From the NCBI RefSeq assembly GCF_019175385.1, contig NC_083341.1, positions 65,877,800 through 65,941,799 of the forward strand: 64,000 nucleotides of DNA, given 5' to 3'. Positions 33,988 to 46,329 of this stretch are shown in pieces; the stretch's first letter is position 1; each line of letters begins with the position of its first letter. A program made the position numbers and the translations under genes. Origin of the DNA: Lycium barbarum. Lineage: Eukaryota > Streptophyta > Magnoliopsida > Solanales > Solanaceae. Under the pieces are notes generated by a model. The model was not told the DNA's origin, did not search any database, and saw only the letters and a list, made by a program, of their open reading frames with translations.

Positions 33988-34860
33988 CACTACAACACAC
34001 TGTATCTATAGCTACGAAATCTAAGCTACGAATTTAAAAATCGTAGCTATTACCTAGTAATAGCCACAAAAATTTGAATTCCATAGCTATCTACAAATTC
34101 ATAAAATTTCTTAGCCACAAAAATCAAATTGACATAACTAATTCTTCAATTTTGCTATAAATGCCAACAATCGTGGTAATAATTACCTAAATAGCTACAA
34201 ATCTATTGCTACAATAAAATTTTGTAGCTAATCACAAGTTTTTGCCATGCGACAAAACTTATCGTAGCAATAGTAACCTTTTAGCCACAGTAAATATTTG
34301 AAACAAAATGTTGTAGCTAAATAGAATTTTTTGCTTCAAGTTATAAAAATTCGTGGCAATAGTTAAGTGATATAGCCACGAAATTTTTGCTATAACAAAT
34401 TTCGTAGCTATTTATCAATTTTTGCCACGAGTTGAAACTTATTGTAGCAATAGCTACCTTTTAGCCACAATAAATCATTTGAAACAAAAGTTGTAGCTAT
34501 ATAAATATGTTTGCTTCAAGCTATAAAAAAAAATTATGGCAATAGTTAAATGATATAGACACAGATTATTTGCTATAACAAAATTTCATAGCTAATTATT
34601 CATTTTTGCCACAAGTTAACTTAATGTAGCAATAGTAACCTTTTAATCATAAAAAATTATTTAAAATAAAATATTGTAGCTAAATAAATATTTTTACTTT
34701 GAGTACTAAAAAATTATGGCAATAATTTGCTTAATAGCTACAAGTAATCTATCATGACGATTATAGCCACAAAATTATTGTTATGACAACATTCGTAGTT
34801 GATCATTATTCTAAATCACTAGTTGAAATATGTTATAGCAATAGTAATCCTCGAGCTTTG
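33988..34860. repeat. Left subterminal repeat arm of the CACTA element
   Basis: About 870 bp of irregularly spaced TAGCTA(C/T)(G/A)AA and TTAGCCACAA words in both orientations, spaced roughly 30-60 bp. Confidence 0.85.
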
Positions 34861-35974
34861 AGAGAGAAACCAAATTTCAGAGAAAAAGGGATAAGGGATT
34901 TTTTGATACGATATTTTATCAAAACAAAGAGAGGTTTAGTTGAACTTATGGGGGTTTGTGGAAAAAAAAACACTTATGGGGGTTATACGTCCAGCTCTAA
35001 GGAATGCACCTGTATATGTCAAAGTTGCACAGCGTACACTTTGGTCCCCAATATTGTTATATATGTTTATATGTTGTTACATACTAATATATGTAATTTT
35101 CTTTGTTTCAAATTCTATTCCTGCCAATTAATTAAATAATATATCAATATAGAAAATAAAAATGACAGGTAGAATAAAATTTATTATGAATCTAATAAGT
35201 GTTTTAAAAGATGCGGGCACAAGGTGAGGCGTTTTATCTAATACGGGGTAAGACGTAAGCCTTAAGGGGCTTCATTTTCCATTGCAAATTGTTATTTGAC
35301 TCGAACAACATATTGAACAATACCTTTATCGAGCTAGTGTAATTAGAGGTGTTCATCTTTCTATTCAATTCAATTTTACAAGATCTTAATTTTAAGTTTT
35401 AAATAAAATTTAAATAAATAGGAGGTTATATCTAATTAACTTTGATTATTAATTAAATCAAATGTAAATAAAATTAATCTCAATATTCCTAACTGAAACT
35501 TCATCCTGATCAAGTACTTCAAGAATTGTTATTAATTCGAACCTATTGTATCTAAACATTGCATTTAGTGTAATTACAGTGGTTCATTGTTCGATTCGAT
35601 TCAATTTTACAAACATACTTGTAAGTTTCAAATATAATTTGAATAAATAGTGATTATATCTAATAATAACCTTTGATTAGGTAATTATATCTAATTTAAA
35701 GTACAAAAATTCACTAAGTCTTACTCAAGTTCATCTTAATCAAGTGCTTCGAGAATTATTAGTTGACTCGATCCTATTTGATCGGGACAATACCTTTATT
35801 AATCTAGTCTAAATATGTTTTGATTGTTTTTCTTAATTAAATTTTACTTGGTCTTACTTGTAAGTCTCAAATATAATTTAAATAAACAGTTAAATTATAT
35901 CTAATTAAATTTAATTGACTACTTATAATGGATTTAAACAAAACTTCCACTCATTATACCTACAATCAAACATC

Positions 35975-36185
35975 TCTATAATTTTCAGTCGTTATAACAA
36001 CATTTCGATATAACGGTCTGATTTCTCCAGCACCAATTTTTCATATTATATTTTACTTATCTATAACAATTAATAACATTCTACCTATAACAACAATAAC
36101 ATTCATTATAGCGGTACGTTCTTTGTAAATTACCTCTCTATAACAATCATACTCAAATATTGTCTAATAATATTTGTAAGAAACA
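35975..36185. repeat. Possible MITE-like ATAACAA-rich segment
   Basis: Repeated CTCTATAA/TTATAACAAC words with a GATATAACGG / TATAGCGG pair resemble a decayed small inverted-repeat element. The ends are not clear. Confidence 0.3.
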
Positions 36186-36479
36186 TATTATGTATAAGAA
36201 TAAAACATTAAAATATTTATCGTGATCATCATTAGTAAAATTTCAAGTATGAATATCTAAAAGAAAAAAATTATTTTTCTCATAGTAATCTAGTCTTGTA
36301 AAATTTTAAAATCACTTATTTCATATCAATTCAAGCGTTATAATATCAATAAGAGACTGAAATTTATGAACATCCAATTGTAGGATTCTTAGGTCAAACT
36401 TAAAATATTTGACTCAATTAATTTTAAATGCATATGTTCCTTAGGTTTTAATTCTTTGTCTGTATGGTAAAACTAGTTA

Positions 36480-36718
36480 CTCCCTCAGTCCCAATTTATG
36501 TGATATACTTTCCTTTTTAGTCTGTCCTACAAAGAATAATACATTTCTATATTTAGAAATAATTTAACTTGAAACTTTCCCTTTTACCCTTAAAGAAATG
36601 ATTTACAGCCATACAAATATTTTTGACTTGTTTTAGACCACAAGTTCCAAAAGTCTTCCTTACTTTCTTAAACTCTGTGCCAAGTCAAACTATATCACAT
36701 AAATTGAGACGGAGGGAG
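36480..36718. mobile_element. Stowaway-type MITE (239 bp) inside the CACTA element
   Basis: Its ends CTCCCTCAGTCCCAATTTAT and (inverted) CTCCCTCCGTCTCAATTTAT are a clear terminal inverted repeat. TA precedes the left end (36478-36479); the right TA is mutated to TC. The interior is non-coding. Tc1/mariner-related MITEs of this type are abundant in Solanaceae. Confidence 0.85.
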
Positions 36719-37289
36719 TCTGATTTATTAGTCTTTTTAATTTTTAATTAATGAAATATGAAATCACATGAGATTTTAAAATTAACAAGTATTTTGTTTT
36801 GTTTATAACACAAAACGTACAAAAGATAATTTTTTGCGGGCTTTTATTTACAACAGCTAATTGAGATGTAAACATCGTATACATATTAAATATCACCTCA
36901 CTATAGCAGCCACGAAATTTCCAGATGTTATGATCTATTAAAATTTAATAATTCATTATCACAAATCCAATTAAACATTAAAAATTAAGAATTTGATATA
37001 TTGAGACATATATGAGCTTATATGACAAAACTAACAATATCGCAATCCAATGATGTAATAGTACTATTACAGTAATACGATGAAACAATTATTTTATTAG
37101 AAGATATTTTCATAATTCCAAAAACAAAAAAAAAAACTTTTTGTACTTGAAGTCAATTTTTAATTATAATCAGAAAGATATTTAATGGCAATTAAAACTC
37201 AAAAATTTTCGTACAAAACACATTAGTAACCATTTTGTTTATTTGTTAGCTGGTATCTTTTACTTTATTACATAGGAGTACTTAATTAG

Positions 37290-39330
37290 TATGGATACTC
37301 TTTAATCTTTTCAGAAGTAGCAGAAAAGTGAACAAAGTGAAAAAGAAAAAGAAAAAAAAAAAAGACTACAACCCGAATTCCCAATTTCCTCAAGACCCAA
37401 AAGTTGAAAATCCCAAACCCTTCCCCCCAAAAGCTATCCACGAAAATTTCCCCCCTCCTTGGCAACTTTAACCAGCCAGCCCTAAGTTGTCCCTCCTCTC
37501 TCGGCAAACATGAATCTTCAAGGTATGGCCCCATAATTTTTCAAAGTCTTCTCTTTATATTTTTTTTATTGTTCAAAATACCAGGTTTCTGTGGGTTCTT
37601 GACGAAAATAGTTCTTTCCAATTTCATTATTTTCAGTGCGGTGGTGTCTATTCTGAATATAGATTTTGGAGAATCACCATTCTCTCAGCCTAACTCGTTT
37701 GTTTGGATTTGGATATCTCTTAAATTCATGGCACTTTTCACTATATGAATCTCTCAGATTAGTATGAACGAACAATTTAGGTATTGTTTTGGAATATTTT
37801 AAGTCCTATAATTTCTTTTTCGTTTTGTTTAAATTATTTTGCTGTATACAATGGGAATTAGCGGTTGAATCTTGATTTCTGTAGTACTAAGCCCGTACAA
37901 GCTTTTTGTCCCTTCAATTTTTTGTATATTGTTTCGTCTTTACTAAGAGCATTGTCTCTCTGTTAGATGGCTTACATGTTGATTCTGGAAGAGTGTTTTG
38001 TTTGTTTCCACATGGAACTACTTGAGATACGATGATTCTTTGCAAACATTGATAATCATAATATGGTTTGTTGCTTTAGAAACTAGTCTCGACGACCTTT
38101 AATTGGATACGTAATTCACCACGTAACTGGTCATACACAGGTAGATAAGCTTGTTTGAAGCTGAACCCTATGCGAGTACAATGAGATTCCCCTGGTCATT
38201 GCATTTAATATTCATGTTATCTTCTTGTGAATGGCAGGGACCTCGTTGAGTTAGATAAACTTCAAGATTCTTTGTTATAGCTGCATAATTGCTTAAGGTA
38301 TTCCTGCTTATCTATTTCTATCCAGAAACTCTAATAAAGCTTCTCTATTAAAGTAGGTACTGCTTACAGTTGTAGTAGCTAATATTTTTGTGAATACTTG
38401 CAGAGAGCAGATGAGTTGGTGAGACATAGTAACCTTCATCATCAGTGGATATAGGGTGAGTATCTACATTCATTTAAAATGCAACTAACCAAGAAAAATC
38501 TCATCTTTCTTTGCATTCCAGCAATGCTACTTCCCTTTCTATATGCTTTATGAAACAATTCTGATGTTGAATTGGCATAGTTTGTGTTCTTTTTTTCGAA
38601 CCTTGTTATTTGAGAATATAAATTTTTGGCAATTACGAACTTAAGGATTTACACGATTTCTGACCTAGAAACTCCAGTTATCAAATACTGAGAAGAATGC
38701 AACTTACGAGGTTGGTAGTATTTTCTTAGTGTTGTGCTTCGAAGCTAATTTTTGAATGGTTTGTGCTCATTTAGTACATACATCAAATTAAAACTCTTAA
38801 GATCTTAAAGAAGCAAGTTATATCTGGCATACTCTTACCTAGCAAAGAGACTGTTGTGTAGTTTAAACACGACTAAAAAGTCCCAACTAGTTAACGTATA
38901 GAACTCTTATGGTGTGAATTTCATTTGTGGATATACATATTAGATGTATGATCCATTCATATTTTGTGCAAACAGAAGGTGGCAGTCCTGCTGAATCAGG
39001 AGGTTTCAATGATGTTTCTTGGTGAGATGATTGATGGAGTATCATAAGATATTATTTACTGCTCACTTTCTCTTGGACGTTCACAAGAAACATTGCCTTC
39101 CATGCATTTGACACAATCTACTAATGGCTCTCAACTTGCCATAGCAAGGACTTTCTTCGTGTAGGTTATTCACCAGAGACGAGACCTGGTACTGGAAAAG
39201 CATCGGAGCACTTCTCGGGTTTCACTTTTCTTCAACGTCCACTGATGACTATGATCACTATCCAGTCTCACATAACTAAATTTTCTCTTCAATTTTTTTA
39301 TCCATGTTGTAGAGAGTTATTATATTGTGG
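37290..39330 (+). other. Gene-like core of the CACTA element with splice-like sites
   Basis: A less AT-rich region with candidate exons bounded by good consensus: donor AG|GTATGG at 37522/37523, acceptor GGCAG|GG at 38237/38238, donor AAG|GTATTC at 38297/38298, acceptor TGCAG|AG at 38403/38404, donor AGG|GTGAG at 38455/38456, and acceptor AACAG|AA at 38975/38976. No protein family was recognised; the last candidate exon could read GGSPAESGGFNDVSW before a stop. It may be a captured host gene or the remains of a CACTA accessory gene. Confidence 0.4.
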
Positions 39331-39479
39331 ATTTACGGGGACATGATGAAACTATAATTTCTCTTGTAAAAGCGTATGGATATGCTTGAGTAGAAATAGA
39401 ACAACATTTTTCTATTTTAATTAATGATATTGTTGAACCTTCAATTATGCTTTCTTACTAATGTATAGCGTTTATTAAA

Positions 39480-40086
39480 ACAATTGAAAATCTTTTGCTA
39501 TATTTCATGCTAAAAATATGAATTCTTAGCTACGATATATAAATTCTTGTGGCAAATTCTCCAATTTGTAGCTATGAGATTTGTGGATTTCTATCTAAAA
39601 ATATGGCTTCTTAGCTACAACATAAAAGTGCTCGTGGCAAACACTTCAATGTATTGCTATGAATTTTTGAATTCCTAGCTAAACGCAGGTACTATTGCCA
39701 CGAGAGTAAATTATAAGTTTAGCCACAAAATCTGAATTTGCATGGCAAATAAATTATTTTTTTTGCTACGACATTAAGAACCTTGTGGCTGTGTTAAAAG
39801 ATAGCCACAGATTTGATTGGTCGTGGCAGAAGAATAGAATTATTTGATACAAATATATTTTTCATGGCAAAAATGTTTTATCATTATAGCTACAGCACAA
39901 GACTTTTGTGGCAATAAGTATTAGGCCTTAGTCACGGAGCATGTAAAGTTTGTAGCTAACTTTTAGCTACGCTACATTTTGCTACGAATGCTACGGAAAA
40001 AAATTGTGGCTAAAGTGTTTAGCCATGGAAAATTTCATATTTAGCTACAACGTATTTCGTAGCTATAGATACATTCTGTTGTAGTG
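39480..40086. repeat. Right subterminal repeat arm of the CACTA element
   Basis: About 600 bp of the same TTAGCTAC(G/A) and GTGGCAA words as the left arm, in inverted overall arrangement, ending TTTCGTAGCTATAGATACA then TGTTGTAGTG. Confidence 0.85.
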
Positions 40087-40089
40087 TTA

Positions 40090-42051
40090 ACTTGTTATAA
40101 GAATAACAATGTCAAAGTAAAGTCCATAAATTTACGGTTGCTACTACTTTGGAATTCATTTTAGGAATTTTATATGGTACTGCTCTGTTTAAGAGTCAAT
40201 CAGTTATTTTTTTTACTATCAGTTTCTAATACCTTCAAATATAAGATTATAATCCGTTGTATTTAGTTTCTGAATTTAGTTAAAAGATGAAGAAAATAGA
40301 TATTTGATGTCACACGAAAAAAATATTTCACGTTCCGACTCTAAATGTTTCCATTCTTTTAAGACAAAGGAAGTCCGTTATATGGCCATCCAAATCATTC
40401 CAGAACCACTAGACGCTATCTTATCCATATTGTGCTTAATTTCAATAATTTCAAAGGTTGGCCCCTTTTCTTTTCCTTTTTTTTTTTGAAAAAAAGAAGT
40501 CAGTTTTGTTATTTTATTTGTTATAGCAGGTAATATGCATTATTTTAAAATTATAAATCTACAAGAATTATTTGTAGATATCTCTTGAATTACGTGATAT
40601 ATATTGAATATTTTTTAACTTTATTTTTGCATAGAAGCCAAACTCAATTTCAACTTACGCTATAAGTACGGTCCCATTAGCATAATTGTCAATCCACCGT
40701 GTATACCTTGCACACAAACTTTAACAAATTAATATGACGTTAACTGTCATTTATAGACGAAGACTGTTATCAGTTATTTATTTCCAATATTAGATTATAT
40801 TAGTATGGATTTAAGCTATATAATGAACATCTTTTTGGCAACATTTGTTTGTCATGATCTATGAGCTAAGCTTCTAGAACATCGACGACAGTGCTAACAA
40901 ACCTACCAATATTTGCCTATGAAGTCCTTGGACTGTGTCTCTATTCATGGTTTGACCTCCAACCTTGTGACCTAATCATTGGAGGGAAAGCGTGTTTCAC
41001 AAGATCTTATATATTTAACAAAATAATGATATAATATTGGACAAATTTTAAATACGGTAACTATGAACTGGATATATCCATTTTAGCCGGTTTTCTCATC
41101 TAGATTCATTAATTTAATATTTAATAGCAAAGCTAGAGATAACACATTAATAAAATGTTCCACTAATTAAATGCATTTTCTTTATTCTTACATAGTTAAT
41201 TATTTAAAGAAGTGGATCTTGCCTAATTAAATCCCAATAGCTAGCTGTGATACCATATTAAAGAAATGAACTTTGAGTCTAATTTAACCCCAAAAGGCAA
41301 AAACTAGCTCATAAGAAGAGGATTTTCAAGATCGTATAAAGAGATAACCCATGCATCCCTTTAATAACCGATGTGAGATTTAACACCCTCGCATGCTTAG
41401 AACTGGACATCTGAAGTGTGGACAATATAATATGAGAGTGAGCCCAATATCGAGAAACCAAAAATTAAAATGGTTCTATTGCGATACTATATTAAGGAAG
41501 TGGACCTTGGGTTTAACCCCAAAAGCTTGCTCACGATTTGGGTGGGGAGGGGGGGGGGGGGGGGCGTGATTGCCCAAAACTATATAAAGAGACTCTCACC
41601 CTTTTAATAACCGATGTAGGACTCAACAAAAATATTGTAAATATTTTTGAACTTGTTATATCTTTTTAGCCTGTTTTCCCGCTCCACTTTCAATAATTTT
41701 AATATCAAAGTTAGAGGTATAACGCAGTCATAATCCAACGTTCTACTATCGAATATTATTTTTTCCATCTCAATTTATGTAGCATACTTTTCATTCTAGT
41801 CATTCTCAAAATGAAATATATCTTTCTATATTTAAAGAAATTTAACTTTAAAATTCTAAATATTTAACTTTAAAATTCTTACTTTATCCTTGTTGAGGTG
41901 ATATATATATGTATAGCTACACAAGTACCTAAATTTTTTTAAAAATCTTTAGTTTTCCATAAACTTACTGTCTAGTCGATCAACACCAAATAAAATGAGA
42001 TTGTAGGGTGTGGGGGGTTACCTTTTCTCCAACTAAACAACAATAGAAGCT
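40090..42051. other. Intergenic; diverged direct repeat and a poly(G) run, no gene
   Basis: Two diverged copies of a roughly 150-bp unit (GTGATACCATATTAAAGAA..., ACCCCAAAAG, CTATATAAAGAGA or GTATAAAGAGATAA, CCCTTTAATAACCGATGT) lie at about 41248-41385 and 41472-41630. A G run of about 20 lies at 41541-41563. A half-decayed Stowaway-like end (CTCAATTTATGTAGCATACTTTT) stands at about 41771. Confidence 0.6.
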
Positions 42052-42812
42052 AGGGGTGTACATGGACCGGGCTTATTTGGATTTTTCAAATACCAAACCA
42101 AACCAACAAAATTCGAGTTTTTCACCCTCGGGTTTTCTCGATTTTTTCAGCTTGCTCGGGTTTTTTGGGTTTTTTTTGGTTAAAGACGTTAAGTCTTTAT
42201 ATAAAACATAGAACTTGTACTTCAAATATTTATTTAGTCCTATTAAGATACGATTATCTAAATAAGGTATTTTTTAAGAAAATAACACAAAATGTGAGAT
42301 GAGAGATGACATTGTACTAAAATATTCAACAAAAAAAGTAATGATATCGGATAAACTGAAGTTATCATAATCTAAAAGTACTAAGTTATGCTACAATAAA
42401 TACACCAAATTTATAAGGCATATAGAAAATGATCATAATCTAAAAGTATTAAGTCATGGTATAATAAGTACGGCTAATAAATACAAATTACACGACTAAA
42501 TATTAAGGAGAAAATAAAATTTAATTATGTATTTCACTATCTAAACCAATATAAAACTAAAGAATAGATATCTAATATTATTGTGGTTCCTAGTATTAGA
42601 ACTGAATTTCTTGTGTTAGCATTAGTATTGATTTAATTTTTGTTGGGTTTTATTTGAGTTACTAACATTTATGACGATAAAATTTATTGGACCATTCAAA
42701 ATTCTAAATTCAAGCTTGAAATAATATGTTAAAAAAGAAAAAATTATGAAACCAAACCACTAATCAGGTTTCTCGGTTTGACTCGGATTATCGGTTTGAT
42801 GCAGTTTGTCGA
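42052..42812. mobile_element. Small TIR element (hAT-like MITE?), left part
   Basis: It starts AGGGGTGTACATGG and contains repeated CAAACCAAACC and TCGGTTTGA words. It is interrupted at about 42812 by a LINE; its right end, TGTACACCCCT, lies at 47951-47961 beyond the LINE. AGGGGTGTACA and TGTACACCCCT form an 11-bp inverted repeat. No flanking 8-bp duplication was found, so the hAT label is tentative. Confidence 0.6.
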
Positions 42813-42962
42813 TTTTTTTTTTTTTTTTTGGTAATCAAACTTTCCATTAATCACCAAGTGCAGAATTACAAACCATAGCTAGCTACAACACAGCTGAGCT
42901 ATCTGTTGAAGTATAAGTAAACAACTATCAAAGTTTCTGGCTATGTTTCACGCAACACTAGG

Positions 42963-45900
42963 CTACTCAAAAGGAAATCTATGAAAATAGTTTTGCATTA
43001 CTGGTGTAGCTCGTACATAGCAGGAGTAAGCGATTTCTTTTGCAATGTTCTCATAGGTAGTTGATTTCCCTTCAAATCGCCTGACATTTCTTTCAATCCA
43101 GGTAGAATAGACACACTCAGCCAATATGATTTTAAAGGACTTGGCATGTAGAGACTTCCCTTTAGCATTAGAGATAATCCAGTTAATATATTGGTCCCAT
43201 GTTGAAGCATTCATCTGAGGCCTTTGCAACCAAACTAGCAATTTTCCCCATAAATTCCTTGTATACGGGCACTGCACAAATATATGTTGCTGATTTTCAT
43301 CATGCATCAGACATAATACACACTTTGGTTCAGCTTGTATTCCCCACTTGTGTAGCCTATCAGCAGTCAACAGTCTTCGATGGAAGTGCAGCCACATAAT
43401 GAATTTGGCTTTCGGTCTAGCATTGTTGCTGAATAGTATGACTTTCCATTGAACTCGTGGTAGACTAGGCAGCAACTGCAGATAAATAGTTCTTATCATG
43501 CTATGTTTGGTACTTTGAGTATGTTGAACCTGTTGAAGAGTATGTTGAGCCTGTATTATTTGTCTCACCATCCATGACGCCTGTTGAGGTATATCAAAGT
43601 CCCCCAAATGTCTCCCTTTTATGTAGTATGTATGTATCCATCTAATCCAAAGCTTGTCTAGTTTGTGAGCTAAATCCCAACAAGTCTTTGCTAATGCAGC
43701 CACATTCCATAACTTGAGATTGATCGGATTTAGTCCACCAGTAGATATGGGCAAGCATACTTTATCCCAAGCGACAAGTGTCTTTTTTGTGATAATATTT
43801 GTTCCTGACCATATGTAGCTTCGGCAATAGGCATCAATTACTTTTAGTACATGGGCAGGAATAGGGAAGAGTTGTGCCCAATACGCTTGTATGCCAAAGA
43901 TCACTGATTGTACATGTTGAGTTCTACCAGCGTAGGATAGTTTTTTAGCAGTCCATGAGGCAATTCTACTAGTAATTTTTGTGATCAAGGGTTGCCATTG
44001 CAAGATGGATAGTCTTTTGGTAGAGAGAGGGATGCCTAAATATTTGAAAGGTAACTCCCCCAGCCCATATCCCAACTGTGACAGAATTTGATCTCTGTCA
44101 GTCTGTTTGACACCCCCAAAATAGATGGAACTTTTACTTAAATTGGGCTGCAGTCCAGAGGCTTCAGAGAAGGTAAAGAATCATTTATGTAAAGCTGCGA
44201 CAGAATCTAGATCACCCCTACTGAACAATAGTAGATCATCTGCAAAACTCAAGTGAGTAATGCCTAGTTTAGCACATCTAGGGTGGTATTTAAACTTTTT
44301 GACTTGTTTTACTTCACATAGGCATCTACTGAGGTATTCTATGACAATGGCAAATAGGAAGGGGGAAATTGGGTCACCTTGTCTCAAGCCTTTTGAAGCA
44401 TTAAAAGGTTCAGAGGTGGAGCCATTGATAAGAATAGTGTAGTTGACTGTTTTGACACACGCCATTATCCAATGGAGGAATTTATCTGGGAAACCAAGTT
44501 CAATCATAACCTGCTCTAAATAAGGGCACTCCACTGAGTCATACGCCTTTTGAAGGTCAATTTTGATCATGGCTCTGGCAGAGGTGTTTTTCCTAGAATA
44601 GGCTTTGACTAATTCATGAGCAAGGATAATGTTATCCGCAATTTTCCTCCCTGGTATAAATCCTGCTTGGGCCTCACAAATAAGACTAGGCATTACCACT
44701 TGTAATCTAGCAGCAAGAACTTTAGCAATCAGTTTGTATAAGATAGTACAACAAGCTATCGGTCTAAAGTCCTTTACGGTAATGGGGTTTGGGATTTTAG
44801 GCAGGAGATTTAGAGTTATGCAATTAATACCTTTGAACATTCTGCCAGTATTAAAGAACTCCTTTACTGCATCTACCACATCAGCCTTCACTACTGCCTA
44901 GGAGTGTTTAAAGAATAGGGAGTTATAGCCGTCAATACCTGGTGCCTTTTCATCCCCAATGGAAGCCAAACTAGTATAGATTTCCTCTTCAGTGACTGGT
45001 GAACATAGGAGCTGTTTTTGCTGGTGGTTAAGGCTAGGACCATTCCTCATTATGAGTTTATTAACAGCCGGTAAGCTGTCCGCAGCACTGCCCATTAGGC
45101 TCCTATAGAACTAGAGGATTTCAGCAGCTATGTCATTGTTATCAGTCAACCTGACCCCAGCTAGTGATTTAATCTCTTTGATTTGCTTCCTATGTGTTCT
45201 TTCTTTGGCAACAACGGCAAAATATTTTGTATTTGAGTCCCCAAGTTTGATCCAATTAGCTTTGGATTTTTGTTTGAAAGCGCTTTCTTCAATCAGCGAC
45301 CATCTTTCTAAGTTTAGCAGGACTTCTTTCTCCTTATTCAATAGAGCTTCATTGCATTTCCAGGTGATTGCCTTTTGTACTTCTTGCAGTTCTATTCGAG
45401 CCTGTTCAATGTGCTTAGTGATTCCCTTAAAGTGATCAGTATTCAACTTCTTCAGGACAGGTTTGAGGGCCTTTAGTTTTTCCCAGATATCCTCCATTTT
45501 CCCATTTCTGAATTTTTTGTCCCATACATGTTTAACCAATTGTAAGAATTGATCATGAGTGGTCCATATGTTGAAAAATCTGAAAGGTGTTTGGGTGGGG
45601 CAGTGATCAGCCTATAGTCTGAGGAGCATGGGTGAGTGATCTGAGATGTATGGCAGCTCATAATCCGTGGTCACTTGCCCCCACTGCATCATCCAGTCCC
45701 CATTTCCAAAGATTCGATCGATTCTACTATAAATCCTGTCAGTTCCATGTTGTTTATTGGTCCATGTGAAATATTCACCCCTCCAGTTGAGCTCATTAAG
45801 TTGCAGGTTTGTTATACAGTCTGAAAAATCCTGGATTTCATTTGAGGTAACAGTGTTACCTTCTTCCCTATCCCAGATGTGTAACACCGTATTAAAATCT

Positions 45901-46321
45901 CCCCCTATGATCCATGGTTCTTTGACCCCAGTGGCACACTCCGCTAGACTTTCCCATAGAATTTTTCTCTGCTCAGCTGTGTTATATCCATAGATTATGG
46001 TCATCAGGCAGTTGATTTGGTTGGTTGTCCCGCTGACCCTACAATGTATGTACTGAGCCCCCTGTTTGATAATAGTGATGTTGTACCACATAGAGTCCCA
46101 TATCACCCATATCCTGCCATTGCTTGCTTCAGTATAATTATTTAGCATGTCCCAATTAGGTGCCACATTACTAAGGATACGATTAGCTTTGTGCTCTTTT
46201 ACTCGTGTTTTAATTACACCAGCTAATGTGAGCCTTTAATTTTATTCCTCAGGTACTGCTTCAGTTCCTTCTGTTTGTACCTCTTATTCACACCCCTAAC
46301 ATTCCAAATTAGCCAATTCAT
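42963..46321 (-). pseudogene. LINE ORF2: endonuclease, reverse transcriptase and zinc-finger domain
   Basis: Starts MNWLIWNVRGVNKRYKQKEL. The AP-endonuclease domain has WIIGGDFNTVLHIWDREEG, RIYSRIDRIFGN and YISDHSPMLL (Asp-Asn and SDH catalytic blocks). The RT domain has DFRPIACCTILYKLIAKVLA, QAGFIPGRKIADNI, MIKIDLQKAYDSVECPYLE, GLRQGDPISPFLFAIVIEYL and SFADDLLLFSRG (catalytic FADD). The C-terminus has a zf-RVT module with PKAKFIMWLHFHRRLLTADR and CVLCLMHDENQQHIFVQC. One frameshift (about 46220) and four in-frame stops (about 45610, 45108, 44895, 44178) break an otherwise single frame of about 1,119 codons. The protein would nick target DNA and prime reverse transcription there. Confidence 0.92.
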
Positions 46322-46329
46322 TGAGAACA

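Larger units (their letters stand above)
33988..40086. mobile_element. CACTA (En/Spm-type) DNA transposon, non-autonomous, 6,099 bp
   Basis: It starts CACTACAACA and ends TGTTGTAGTG. The two ends match for 33 bases with three differences (inverted). The 3-bp duplication TTA lies at 33985-33987 and 40087-40089, as expected for CACTA elements. Both arms carry many short subterminal repeats (TAGCTACGAAAT, TTAGCCACAA and variants; 34000-34850 and about 39490-40080), the likely transposase-binding sites. No TNP2-like transposase frame is present, so it would depend on a transposase made elsewhere. The core holds a Stowaway MITE and a region with good splice signals. Confidence 0.93.

Noticed and set aside
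37404..37748. 114-aa plus-strand frame in the CACTA core
   Set aside because: Hydrophobic with no family; it crosses a strong splice donor at 37523, so it is unlikely to be a real continuous exon.
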